Source: JACRIK01 sp040753835 (GTDB lineage: Bacteria; Planctomycetota; MHYJ01; JACQXL01). From it: a stretch of DNA of 20,035 nt. This document shows, piece after piece, positions 1 to 7,400 of the stretch. A program made the position numbers and the translations under genes. Below the pieces are notes generated by a model, which was not told the origin of the DNA, searched no databases, and saw only the letters and a list, made by a program, of their open reading frames with translations. Numbering within the stretch: position 1 is the stretch's first letter; every line of letters starts with the position of its first letter. The stretch lies in contig JBFMDM010000030.1 of NCBI GenBank assembly GCA_040753835.1, forward strand, positions 1-20,035, given 5' to 3'.

Positions 1-2
1 GG

Positions 3-116
3 CTGTTTAGAATCCCGGTCAGGCCGACTATTATTGGATTTTTACCACCTTCAGATAATAATGAACCTTATCTGACAATAACTTATGGCAAGAAACCACC
101 ATACCCCCTTGGATAG
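3..116 (+). CDS. Possible 3' end of a plus-strand gene (partial)
   Basis: Frame 3 is open from the left edge of the window to a TAG at 114-116, giving 37 residues with ordinary composition, including IPVRPTIIGF and NEPYLTITYG. No start codon is needed because the gene would begin outside the window. It would converge on nadC. The last codons and the stop lie where the 22-bp tandem array begins, so the stop may have been supplied by the repeat. The fragment is too short to assign to a family, and an open stretch of this length can occur by chance. Confidence 0.3.
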   Translation: MFRIPVRPTIIGFLPPSDNNEPYLTITYGKKPPYPLG

Positions 117-118
117 AG

Positions 119-226
119 CCCCTCTCTGGGGGCTATAGACCGCCTCTGCCGAGGCCATAGAGGTTGTCTCTGAGGGCTATAGAGACGCTCTCTGAAGGCG
201 ATACCTAACCTCTCGGACGGCGATAG
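119..226. repeat. Degenerate 22-bp tandem array, about five units
   Basis: Successive units at about 119-140, 141-162, 163-184, 185-206 and 207-226 share a CTCTgnnGG(c)nATAg core. Several units can fold on themselves: GTCTCT (165-170) pairs perfectly with AGAGAC at the end of its unit, and CCTCT pairs with AGAGG in the unit before. The array fills the space between the possible plus-strand gene tail and the nadC stop. It is not a CRISPR array because there are no unique spacers. A related CGATAGCG end is seen again near 14634-14641. Confidence 0.6.
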
Positions 227-240
227 CGCCCGTTTAGGAA

Positions 241-1152
241 TTATATAATTCTTAAGGAAATGTCCAACGCCTTCGGTGAATGGGTCAGTGCGCCGATGGA
301 GATGTAGTCCACGCCGGTTAGTGCATATCTTCTAACATTGCCGAGATTGATGCCGCCTGAGGCCTCAAGGAGAATCTGTCCGCCTGTCTGCCTGTCTGCC
401 TGTCTGCCTGTCTTGTTGCGGATGGCCACCGCCTCTTTAATCTGCTCAGGCGTCATATTGTCCAGCATTATCACCATCCGCCTTAGGCGAGACATCGCCT
501 TCGGGCTCGCTTTCGGAATCGGCACCTGCTTGAGCAGGGTCAGGATAAGGACGAATTGGTTAAGGTTAGCAACCTCTATCTCAACCGGCAACTTCTTTAA
601 CCACATCCTCCAGAGATGGTCCGGAGTCAGTTTATATACCCCGCCCAAGACAGTAAGGTGGTTGTTCTTGACCAGGAAGGCGTCATAGAGTCCGATACGG
701 TGATTGAACCCTGCGCCGGTCTTGACCGCATATTTGTCCAGCGCCCGCCAGCCCGGCGCGGTCTTGCGCGTGTCCAGGATTTTTACGCCCGTGCCTTTTA
801 TCCTGCTGACGAATTGGCTGGTGAACGTGGCAATGCCGGACAGCCGCTGGAGGAAATTGAGCGCGGTCCGCTCAGCGGCCAGGATTGCCCGGGTCTGGCC
901 TTTGATGATTGCCACAACCTGTCCGGGCCTGACCCGCGCGCCGTCCTTTGTCTTGAACACGACCCGGATATTACGGTTTACCTTATTATAAATGGCGCTG
1001 AGCAGGGGCAGGCCGCAGATAATGCCCGGTTCTTTGGCAATAACCGAGGCCGCGCTCCTGTGCCCGGACGGGATTAAAAGGTTGGTGGTGACGTCGCCCT
1101 TGCCGATGTCTTCTTTTAAGGCCATCGTAATCAGAGTTTTTATATAATTCAT
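241..1152 (-). CDS. nadC: Quinolinate phosphoribosyltransferase (nicotinate-nucleotide pyrophosphorylase, carboxylating)
   Basis: This enzyme joins quinolinate and PRPP to make nicotinate mononucleotide, CO2 and pyrophosphate, the entry of de novo NAD synthesis. The 303-residue protein has the family landmarks: EDIGKGDVTT at the N terminus, AERTALNFLQRLSGIAT near 93-110, the active-site stretch LDTRKTAPGWR (126-136), GAGFNHRIGLYDAFLVKNNH (146-165) and IMLDNM / LLEASGG / GVDYISIGALTH in the barrel. I chose the ATG at 1150-1152. An in-frame ATG at 1206 would add 18 residues encoded by an intergenic repeat. Compared with typical NadC there are two extra segments, about residues 212-226 (before IMLDN) and 247-259 (before LLEASGG), both encoded by palindromic or tandem repeats. 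The gene follows sucD by 71 nt and has no Shine-Dalgarno sequence. Confidence 0.93.
   Translation of the reverse strand: MNYIKTLITMALKEDIGKGDVTTNLLIPSGHRSAASVIAKEPGIICGLPLLSAIYNKVNRNIRVVFKTKDGARVRPGQVVAIIKGQTRAILAAERTALNFLQRLSGIATFTSQFVSRIKGTGVKILDTRKTAPGWRALDKYAVKTGAGFNHRIGLYDAFLVKNNHLTVLGGVYKLTPDHLWRMWLKKLPVEIEVANLNQFVLILTLLKQVPIPKASPKAMSRLRRMVIMLDNMTPEQIKEAVAIRNKTGRQADRQTGGQILLEASGGINLGNVRRYALTGVDYISIGALTHSPKALDISLRII
375..414. repeat. 8-bp tandem repeat inside nadC
   Basis: Three perfect copies of CCTGTCTG (383-390, 391-398, 399-406) are flanked by two imperfect copies (375-382, 407-414). On the coding strand this gives the extra segment with GRQADRQTGG at residues 247-259. The unit is not a multiple of three, so gain or loss of one copy would shift the nadC reading frame. 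Confidence 0.9.
475..519. repeat. Palindromic insertion inside nadC
   Basis: This stretch encodes an extra segment (about residues 212-226, PKASPKAMSRLRR region) at a point where E. coli NadC passes directly from the helix into IIMLDN. It contains GGCGA (486-490) paired with TCGCC (495-499). The nearby hairpin CCTGCT/AGCAGG at 525-538 may be native. Confidence 0.55.
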
Positions 1153-1223
1153 AATAGTTTGATAAGATGATAAGTAAATAAGTTGATAAGAAATTCCACT
1201 TAGCAACGTATCAACTTATAAAC
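1153..1223. repeat. Intergenic inverted repeat between sucD and nadC
   Basis: An 11-bp inverted repeat, ATAAGTTGATA (1178-1188) and TATCAACTTAT (1209-1219), sits in an AT-rich spacer with further GATAAG copies. It could form an RNA hairpin between the two genes but lacks a GC-rich stem and T-run, so I read it as a dispersed repeat rather than a terminator. Confidence 0.55.
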
Positions 1224-2135
1224 TTATAATCTACTCAATGCCTTTTTAACAGTGGCGCCTATCTCGGCCGGGTTGGGCACAACCTTGATGCCGCAGGCCG
1301 TGAGTTTGGCTATTTTTTCCTGTGCCGTGCCCTTGCCGCCGGAGATAATGGCTCCGGCGTGGCCCATCCGCTTGCCCTTAGGCGCGGTCTTGCCGGCAAT
1401 GAACGCCACGACCGGCTTCTTGACATTCTTCTTGATATAATCCGCGGCCTCCTCCTCCATTGTTCCGCCGATTTCGCCTATCATCACAATCGCCTCGGTT
1501 TGTTTGTCATTCTGGAACATCTCTAGGACGTCTATAAAGGAAGTGCCGATGATGGAATCTCCGCCTATCCCTAAACAGGTGGACTGGCCCAGCCCGAGGT
1601 TGGTCAGTTGCCAGACCGCCTCGTAGGTGAGGGTGCCGCTGCGCGAGACCAGGCCGATTGAGCCCTTTTTATGGATATAGCCGGGCATAATGCCGATTTT
1701 GCACTCGCCGGGAGTGATGACGCCCGGGCCATTCGGCCCGACCAGCCGGATACCCTTGTCTTTATAGAATTTGTGCACCTTGACCATATCCAGGGTCGGC
1801 ACGCCTTCGGTGATGCAGACGACTAATTTAAGTCCGCCCCGATATCCATCGGGATTCCGCGCCGCTCCGGAGTCCGCGGCCTCATAAAGCGCATCGGCGC
1901 AGAATGCGGCCGGAACGAAGATGCAGGAGGTATCAGCGCCGGTCTTTTCCACGGCCTGCCGGACAGTGTCAAAGATAGGCACCTTACCCATAAATTTAGT
2001 GCCGCCCTTGCCGGGTGTGACGCCTGCGACAATGTTGGTGCCGTATTCCAGCATCTGGCTGGCGTGGAACGAGCCCGCGCCGCCCGTGATGCCCTGGATG
2101 ATGACCCTGGTTTTCTTGTTGACCAAAATACTCAT
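1224..2135 (-). CDS. sucD: Succinyl-CoA ligase (ADP/GDP-forming), alpha subunit
   Basis: The alpha subunit binds CoA and carries the phosphohistidine in the reversible conversion of succinyl-CoA to succinate with NTP formation. The 303-residue protein follows the family from end to end: GITGGAGSFHASQM and GVTPGKGGTKFMG of the CoA-binding Rossmann fold, SRSGTLTYEAV (164-174), MIGEIGG (218-224) and KRMGHAGAII with the catalytic His at about 259. E. coli SucD has 289 residues. Most of the excess is one insertion of about 11 residues (91-101, AARNPDGYRGG) encoded by a palindrome. The usual GPNCPG motif reads GPNGPG (Cys replaced by Gly at 136). The start lies 15 nt after the sucC stop, indicating co-transcription. 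No Shine-Dalgarno is visible. Confidence 0.96.
   Translation of the reverse strand: MSILVNKKTRVIIQGITGGAGSFHASQMLEYGTNIVAGVTPGKGGTKFMGKVPIFDTVRQAVEKTGADTSCIFVPAAFCADALYEAADSGAARNPDGYRGGLKLVVCITEGVPTLDMVKVHKFYKDKGIRLVGPNGPGVITPGECKIGIMPGYIHKKGSIGLVSRSGTLTYEAVWQLTNLGLGQSTCLGIGGDSIIGTSFIDVLEMFQNDKQTEAIVMIGEIGGTMEEEAADYIKKNVKKPVVAFIAGKTAPKGKRMGHAGAIISGGKGTAQEKIAKLTACGIKVVPNPAEIGATVKKALSRL
1833..1865. repeat. 33-bp palindromic insertion inside sucD
   Basis: The segment contains CCCGAT (1838-1843), a 4-nt loop and ATCGGG (1848-1853), followed by the CTCCGGAG palindrome at its edge (1865-1872). It encodes 11 extra residues exactly where E. coli SucD runs from EAIDAG directly into IKLIITITEG. Confidence 0.75.
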
Positions 2136-2150
2136 AATTTAGTAAGCGGA

Positions 2151-2177
2151 TTAAGCAGATTTTGCAGATTTAGCAGA
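2151..2177. repeat. GCAGATT-type dispersed repeat forming the SucC C-terminal tail
   Basis: Three near-copies of (a/t)GCAGATTt run through the last codons and stop of sucC. The same wording recurs in the repeat at 14552-14654 (TTCGCAGATT). The encoded tail is a Ser-Ala-Lys repeat. Confidence 0.55.
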
Positions 2178-3362
2178 TGATTGCGTCTTATTTAACCCAA
2201 CCACCTTGGCTGCAGATTCGTTCATTGTATCCGCGGAAATAATATTGAGTCCGGAGTCCTTAAGTATCTTTTTGCCCAGTTCCACATTGGTGCCTTCCAG
2301 CCGGACCACCAGAGGCAGGTTCAAGCCGACCTCTTTTACGGCCGCGGTGATGCCCTCGGCGATAACGTCGCATTTCATAATCCCGCCGAAGATGTTGACG
2401 AGAATCGCCTTGACGTTCTTATTGGAGACGAGTATTTTGAAGGCGTTGGCGACCTGCTCCTTGGATGCGCCGCCGCCCACGTCCAGGAAATTGGCCGGTT
2501 CGCCGCCATGGAGTTTAATCAGGTCCATTGTGGCCATAGCCAGCCCCGCGCCGTTGACCATACAGCCGATGTTGCCGTCCAGGCCGATATACGAGAGGTC
2601 GTGCTTGGACGCCTCGTATTCCTGCGGTTGCTCCTGGGAGACGTCGCGCATCTCCAGTAAATCCTTATGCCGGAACAGCCCACGGTCGTCCAGGTTTATT
2701 TTACCATCCAAGGCGACCAGTCCGTCTTTAGTAATTACCAGCGGGTTGATTTCGGCCAGCGAGCAGTCGTTTTCTATGAATAGTTTGCCTAATGCCATAA
2801 ATAGTGCGACACCAGATTTGAATATGTCAACCGAGCACTTGTTCTGGAACCTGCAGATGTCAAGCGCATAAACCAGTTCCCGCACCTGATAGGGTTGCAG
2901 TCCCAGATAGGGATGCAGGTGGAATTTGATAATCTTTTCCGGCGATTTGGCGGCCAGTTCCTCTATCTCCATCCCGCCCTCGGCCGAGGCCATCAGGACC
3001 GGGCAGTTGTGCTTGCGGTCTATGACAACGCTGGTATATAATTCTTTTTCTATCGGTAATGTTTCCTCAATCAGGACATTGTGAATGGGCTTGCCGGCCG
3101 GGCCGCTTTGGTGGGTGACCAGGGTCCGGCCGATGAGTTCTCCTGCGGCCTTGGATGTCTCGTCTGCGGAGGTGACTATTTTTATGCCGCCGGCCTTGCC
3201 CCGGCCGCCGGAATGGACCTGGGCCTTGACCACGGCTTTGGTTATGTTTAGTTGGCTGAATATCTCCGACGCCTGTTTGGCGTCAGAGGCGACCGCGCCG
3301 CGCGGGGTCTTGATGCCGTATCTGGCCAGCAGTTGCTTGGCCTGGTATTCGTGCAGGTTCAT
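2151..3362 (-). CDS. sucC: Succinyl-CoA ligase (ADP-forming), beta subunit
   Basis: The beta subunit binds nucleotide and succinate and pairs with SucD. The 403-residue protein begins MNLHEYQAKQLLARYGI, then shows the ATP-grasp residues HSGGRGKAGGIK, SLAEINPLVIT, LDGKINLDDRGLFRH, GCMVNGAGLAMATMD, FLDVGGGAS and VNIFGGIMKCDVIAEGI, all diagnostic. The domain ends around KVVGLNK. The remaining tail SSAKSAKSA is encoded by a dispersed repeat (2151-2177) and is not a family feature. It is first in the sucC-sucD-nadC cluster. A sigma70-like promoter ends 9 nt before the ATG and no Shine-Dalgarno is present. Confidence 0.96.
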   Translation of the reverse strand: MNLHEYQAKQLLARYGIKTPRGAVASDAKQASEIFSQLNITKAVVKAQVHSGGRGKAGGIKIVTSADETSKAAGELIGRTLVTHQSGPAGKPIHNVLIEETLPIEKELYTSVVIDRKHNCPVLMASAEGGMEIEELAAKSPEKIIKFHLHPYLGLQPYQVRELVYALDICRFQNKCSVDIFKSGVALFMALGKLFIENDCSLAEINPLVITKDGLVALDGKINLDDRGLFRHKDLLEMRDVSQEQPQEYEASKHDLSYIGLDGNIGCMVNGAGLAMATMDLIKLHGGEPANFLDVGGGASKEQVANAFKILVSNKNVKAILVNIFGGIMKCDVIAEGITAAVKEVGLNLPLVVRLEGTNVELGKKILKDSGLNIISADTMNESAAKVVGLNKTQSSAKSAKSA

Positions 3363-3371
3363 AAGGTGGTT

Positions 3372-3400
3372 AGAATAACATTATTAGAGAAATAGGACAA
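3372..3400 (-). promoter_or_regulatory. Candidate sigma70 promoter of sucCD-nadC
   Basis: On the minus strand, TTGTCC (3395-3400) and TATTCT (3372-3377) are separated by 17 nt. Only 9 nt separate the -10 box from the sucC ATG, so the transcript would have almost no leader. Confidence 0.45.
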
Positions 3401-3456
3401 GAATTTTACAACAGGATTTAGCGGATTCAACTGGATTTATCAATTTAATCCGGTTG

Positions 3457-4128
3457 TTAATGATATGGCAGAACCCAGATTTCGGTTTCTGAGGGCAGGG
3501 TTTCCTTGGCAACAGAGACATCAGAATCAGTGATTCGCTTGATATTCTTTTTGCCACTCAGAAATTCATCCACGCCGGCAATCGGGAAGTCAAGGACCTC
3601 GGTCTTGTAGTGCATCGGGATGACGATTTTGGGTTTCACCTTTTCCAGCACCGTAGTCGCCTGAGTGGCGTCTATGGTAAAATATCCGCCCACCGGGATA
3701 AGCAGGATGTCTATTTTGCCTAATGCCGCAACATCCTTATCAGGCAAAGTATGCCCCAGGTCTCCGCAATGGGCGATACGGAGTCCGTCTATTTCCAGGA
3801 CAAAGATGAGGTTATTGCCGCGCTGTGCGCCCTGATTGGGGTCGTGCCAGGCCGGGATTCCGGTTATCTTTATTTCAGCGACGTTATAATCGCCCTTTTC
3901 GGCGATGATGGTTGCCTTGGAAAACGGCTTGGTGTAATTATGGTCAGGATGATTATGCGAGAGCGTGACGATATCGGGCTTGAAGACGATGGGCTTGTAG
4001 CCGACCGCGCCGTTATAGCCGCCCGGTTCATACGGGTCAGTCAGTATGGTTTTGCCCGATGAACCTGTCTGCCGACCAGGCAGGGAGGTGATTGCAAAGG
4101 CCGAATGGCCGAACCACTTTATCCTCAC
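3457..4128 (-). CDS. Metal-dependent hydrolase, metallo-beta-lactamase fold (UPF0173/Lactamase_B_2 type)
   Basis: This is a predicted cytoplasmic metal-dependent hydrolase of unknown substrate. The 223-residue protein has the fold's order of motifs: N-terminal IKWFGHSAF strand with His8, ILTDPY near 28-33, metal ligands SHNHPDH (57-63), AHCGD (119-123) and PMHYKTE (171-177). The start is a GTG at 4126-4128, supported by a strong Shine-Dalgarno AAAGGAGG (4135-4142) with a 6-nt spacer. An 11-12 residue loop, LPGRQTGSSGK (16-26), between the first two strands is encoded around a 21-bp palindrome and is not expected in the family. The neighbours give no hint of substrate. The sucC promoter lies between this gene and sucC, so it is probably a separate unit. 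Confidence 0.85.
   Translation of the reverse strand: MRIKWFGHSAFAITSLPGRQTGSSGKTILTDPYEPGGYNGAVGYKPIVFKPDIVTLSHNHPDHNYTKPFSKATIIAEKGDYNVAEIKITGIPAWHDPNQGAQRGNNLIFVLEIDGLRIAHCGDLGHTLPDKDVAALGKIDILLIPVGGYFTIDATQATTVLEKVKPKIVIPMHYKTEVLDFPIAGVDEFLSGKKNIKRITDSDVSVAKETLPSETEIWVLPYH
4064..4084. repeat. 21-bp palindrome inside the metallo-hydrolase gene
   Basis: CCTGTCTG, a CCGAC loop and CAGGCAGG form an imperfect stem. It matches the perfect palindrome at 11208-11228 at 19 of 21 positions, but is read in a different frame there. Confidence 0.85.
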
Positions 4129-4134
4129 CCAGCC

Positions 4135-4142
4135 CCTCCTTT
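4135..4142 (-). promoter_or_regulatory. Shine-Dalgarno supporting the GTG start of the metallo-hydrolase
   Basis: The minus strand reads AAAGGAGG, then 6 nt, then GTG. It is the clearest ribosome-binding site in the window and shows that the organism does use Shine-Dalgarno initiation. Confidence 0.8.
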
Positions 4143-4195
4143 CTTAACCAGGAATTTCTAAATCTCTTTTCACTTTATGGGGGATGCCTATTTAT

Positions 4196-4387
4196 ATGAG
4201 GGGTCGGGGAGTTTCCGCTACCCCCCTTCCGGCTACCTGTCATTCCTGCGAAAGCAGGAATCCAGACATTTTAAGGGTTATTGGATTCCCGTTTTCACGG
4301 GAATGACATCTGGGGGAGGATACTATTTTCACTTATAAATGACTTGTTTATCAGTAAAATCAAGGGTTATACTCCCCGACCCCTCAT
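4196..4387. mobile_element. Inverted-repeat-bounded non-autonomous element with nested double hairpin
   Basis: The gap between the GGDEF-ATPase stop and the metallo-hydrolase start is framed by a perfect 17-bp inverted repeat: 4196-4212 (ATGAGGGGTCGGGGAGT) and 4371-4387. Inside, 4239-4308 is a second palindromic unit made of two hairpins, ATTCCTGC-GAAA-GCAGGAAT (4242-4261) and ATTCCCGT-TTTC-ACGGGAAT (4285-4304). The ends TGTCATTCC and GGAATGACA also pair. No coding capacity is evident. The inner unit is of a type I recognise as widespread in bacterial intergenic DNA. The outer pair makes the whole look like a MITE. Confidence 0.6.
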
Positions 4388-4438
4388 TTATATATTACTA
4401 TCCCGCCCTTTCTTTCTATGTCTATGGAAGGGCTGGGT

Positions 4439-7400
4439 TCATTTTCCGGCTACCTCGTAATTCTTCAAACTGAGTTTGACGATGGAGCGGACACGGGGAC
4501 TTTTGTCATTGGCGGCCGATTCCAGGGCGGCCTGAGCTTCCGGGGTCTTAATCTGCCCGAGCGCCCAGGCGGCTGTGCCGCGGATTTCGTCCGAGACGCC
4601 GCCGACCAGGCCCAGGAACCGCTTGGCCGAAAGCATCTTGGCAAAGGCCGGGATGGACTTTTGTTCCTGCATCCTGACCAGCGCCTTGGCCGATTCCTTC
4701 TGGATTTCAGCGGCTGACGACGTCTCCAGGAGCGAGATAATGGCTGATGACGCCTGGCTTTTCAGGGCCGGCTTGGAATATTGCAGGCCTCCGAGAACCG
4801 CCAGGACGGACAGGACTAAATCGGTATTTTTATCCTTAAGCAGGGGCAGTAAAACGGTCGTTGACTTGTCCGGGTTCAAGCGGGCCAAGGCATTGACGGT
4901 TTCCTTGTAGAACGGCTCGCGGATGAATTCCGACAGGGTCTGCTCCATTCCTTCGGCAGGGATGAGATAGGCGATGCCCAGGAACCGCTTGAGTGGCAGT
5001 TCATCGGAGAGAACCTTGAGTTCGTTAAGGAAGGACTGATGCGCCTGATTGCCCATCTGATTTATGATTGCGGCGATGGCCTCGCGGGATGAGACGTCAT
5101 CGGTTTCCTTGATAAGGTTAATCAGGTCCTGGACCGCGACCAGATTAAAGGCAATAAGGATATCCCGGACCGCATTTTTTACTTCGTCATCAGGATGGAA
5201 GAGGTCCCTGATGAAATCCGGAAAATTCTTGTTTTCCTTAAGGGTTGAGTAGAGTTTGAAGTTTGCGCCGCCCTGGGTCCTGAGAGCGGAGGTTGTGGAG
5301 ATGGTGAGCCGTTGGGTTGAATCGGACGCCTTTGTATCCGACAGGCGCTTCAGGACAACGGTGACAACATTCTTTAACCCGTTGTAATTCTTGTTTTCCA
5401 GATAATAGACCGCATGCTTAAGCGCGGAGTTAAACAGGGCGTTATAGACGGACGAGACCTTTTCCAGCGGTATTTCGCCGAGGATGATTGATTCGGTCCT
5501 GGCAACCAGTCCGGCCAAGGCGAGTCCGGGCGGCGCGGCCTTAAGCAGTTTCTGGTAAGCCGTATGCGCATTAAGCCGGATTTCCTGGCGGTTGCTCCGC
5601 AGGTTCTGGATGAACTTCTGGTGGAACTGGCTGAAACCATCCTCGTCGTTATTGGCGAGCAATTCGGCAGCGATTTTGATGGACTCATCTTCAAGCAGGC
5701 GCTCCGGCAGGCCTTTCATAATATCAGTGAACCGGGCAATCAGGGACATATCCCTTTTAGGCGCAGGCCGTTGCGGCGCAGGGGCTGGCGCAGAAGGCGC
5801 CGGTGCGGCCGGCTCCTGAACGCCGGGCGGCGGCGGCATTGCGCCCGGAAGACCCGAGGGCATTGCCATCCTGCGGGATGTGTCGGCCGTAACATAGACC
5901 ATTATCCCGATTTTTATGTTGCTGATGCCTTTTTCCGAGAGGATATTGTCCCAGTCCTTGACGCCTTTCTGTTTGGCCTCGTCCAGAGGCGTTCCGCTCA
6001 GGACGGAAATAAAATGCTCCAGTTCCTCCTTGGAGGCGCCCCTGATAAACGAGATGCTTTTGAGTTGGTAGTCGCGGATGAGTTTGGCAAGGGTGGTTGA
6101 GGCCGTGCCCAAGAGCCGCGGATGGCCCGGCGTGCCGTTGACCAGAAGGATTTCATCCGAGACCGAAAGATTCAGGACCGAGAGATAACCGAAGACATTA
6201 TCTATGGACTGGGTAACAAACCTGACGGCTTCCAGTGCAAGTTGGCTTCCGGGCGGATAGAGTTTGATATTCTCCACAGCGGCGCAGAAGAACCTGAAGA
6301 AATCCTTGAGCGCGCCGACAAGCGGTCCTTCCAGTTCCACCTTTTCCTGAGCGGTGGGAATGGCGCTTGAAATTCCCCTTTCCTTGGCGGCGATGAATGA
6401 ACGCTGGGCAATACCGATATTGGCGATGCCCTTGTCGTCAAGAAACTGGTTCCAGTAGCCCTTGGCCGCAAAGGGCTTGTCCGGCGACCTGTCAAGATTC
6501 TTGAGTATGCGCTCTATTTCCTGTTCGGTTACGCCCCGGCGGAAAGTGATGCTCTTGATATAATGCTCCTTTAGAAGCGAGAGGAATTCGTCAACCGCAG
6601 AGCCGTAGGTCTTGGCGTCCAGCGGCGTGGTATTGATATTAAGGGCGTTTTTGGCCTCGCTTAGGGTGAATGTTTTGGTCTCGTCAAATATGCTGTTCAT
6701 AATCCTGACCAGGCCGCCTGAAGCCATCACAATCAACTGGCTGCCGTCCGGATAGAGGCGCATATTTTTACTGGTGGAAAGCAGGTTGCGCAGGAGGTCC
6801 TTGACCAGGGCCATCTTCTGGGGCGATAAGGGCTGGAGCGCCTCCTTGATTCTGGACTGGACAATGCCCTGCAGGGAGGAATAATATTCCGGAATCTCAT
6901 CCTTGCGGAAGAGATTGGCCGTGATGTTTTCCGCCTTCTGGCCGTACATCTGGGCCTTAGCCTCGTCACCGGCCTTGGCGAAATGGAAGGCCAGAGCCGG
7001 AGCCACGGAATCCAGTTTGTCCTGATAAAGTTTTTCGGTTGCATCGCCGACCGCCTGGTGCAGTGTTTCGCGCTCCTTTTCCTCGATATTCTGGTAGACA
7101 ATCTCCTGGAAGTGCTTGGTGGTAAAGGTGAACTGGTCCTGCTTAAGCGGCTCGGTGGGTTTAATGATATTGAGCCGCTTGGCTTTGTCCAACGCATCAA
7201 TGGTCTCACCCTCGTTCTGGTGCGCCACGTCTTTTAGAACGTCAATCCCGACATTGGTCGGAACCACCGCGGCCTGCTTGATGACCGTCTTGGTCTCTGC
7301 CTCAAGCAGGTCAATGTTCTCGGCGATGATGGTGTCAAGGTTTTTCTGCCAGACCGCCGGCGGAATCGCCGGCAAATCGAGAAACCATTGCTTGTTGACC

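Noticed and set aside
119..226. Possible CRISPR array
   Set aside because: The 22-bp units follow one another directly with no unique spacers, and no cas genes are present.
616..1077. Plus-strand open frame of 153 codons
   Set aside because: It is antisense to nadC with no recognisable domain or ribosome-binding site.
1153..1206. N-terminal extension of NadC from an ATG at 1206
   Set aside because: The 18 extra residues are encoded by an AT-rich inverted repeat and precede the normal family start (MNYIKTLITMALKEDIGKGD).
5564..6100. Long plus-strand open frame of 178 codons
   Set aside because: It is antisense to the GGDEF-ATPase gene, has low-complexity Arg/Gly stretches and no family features.
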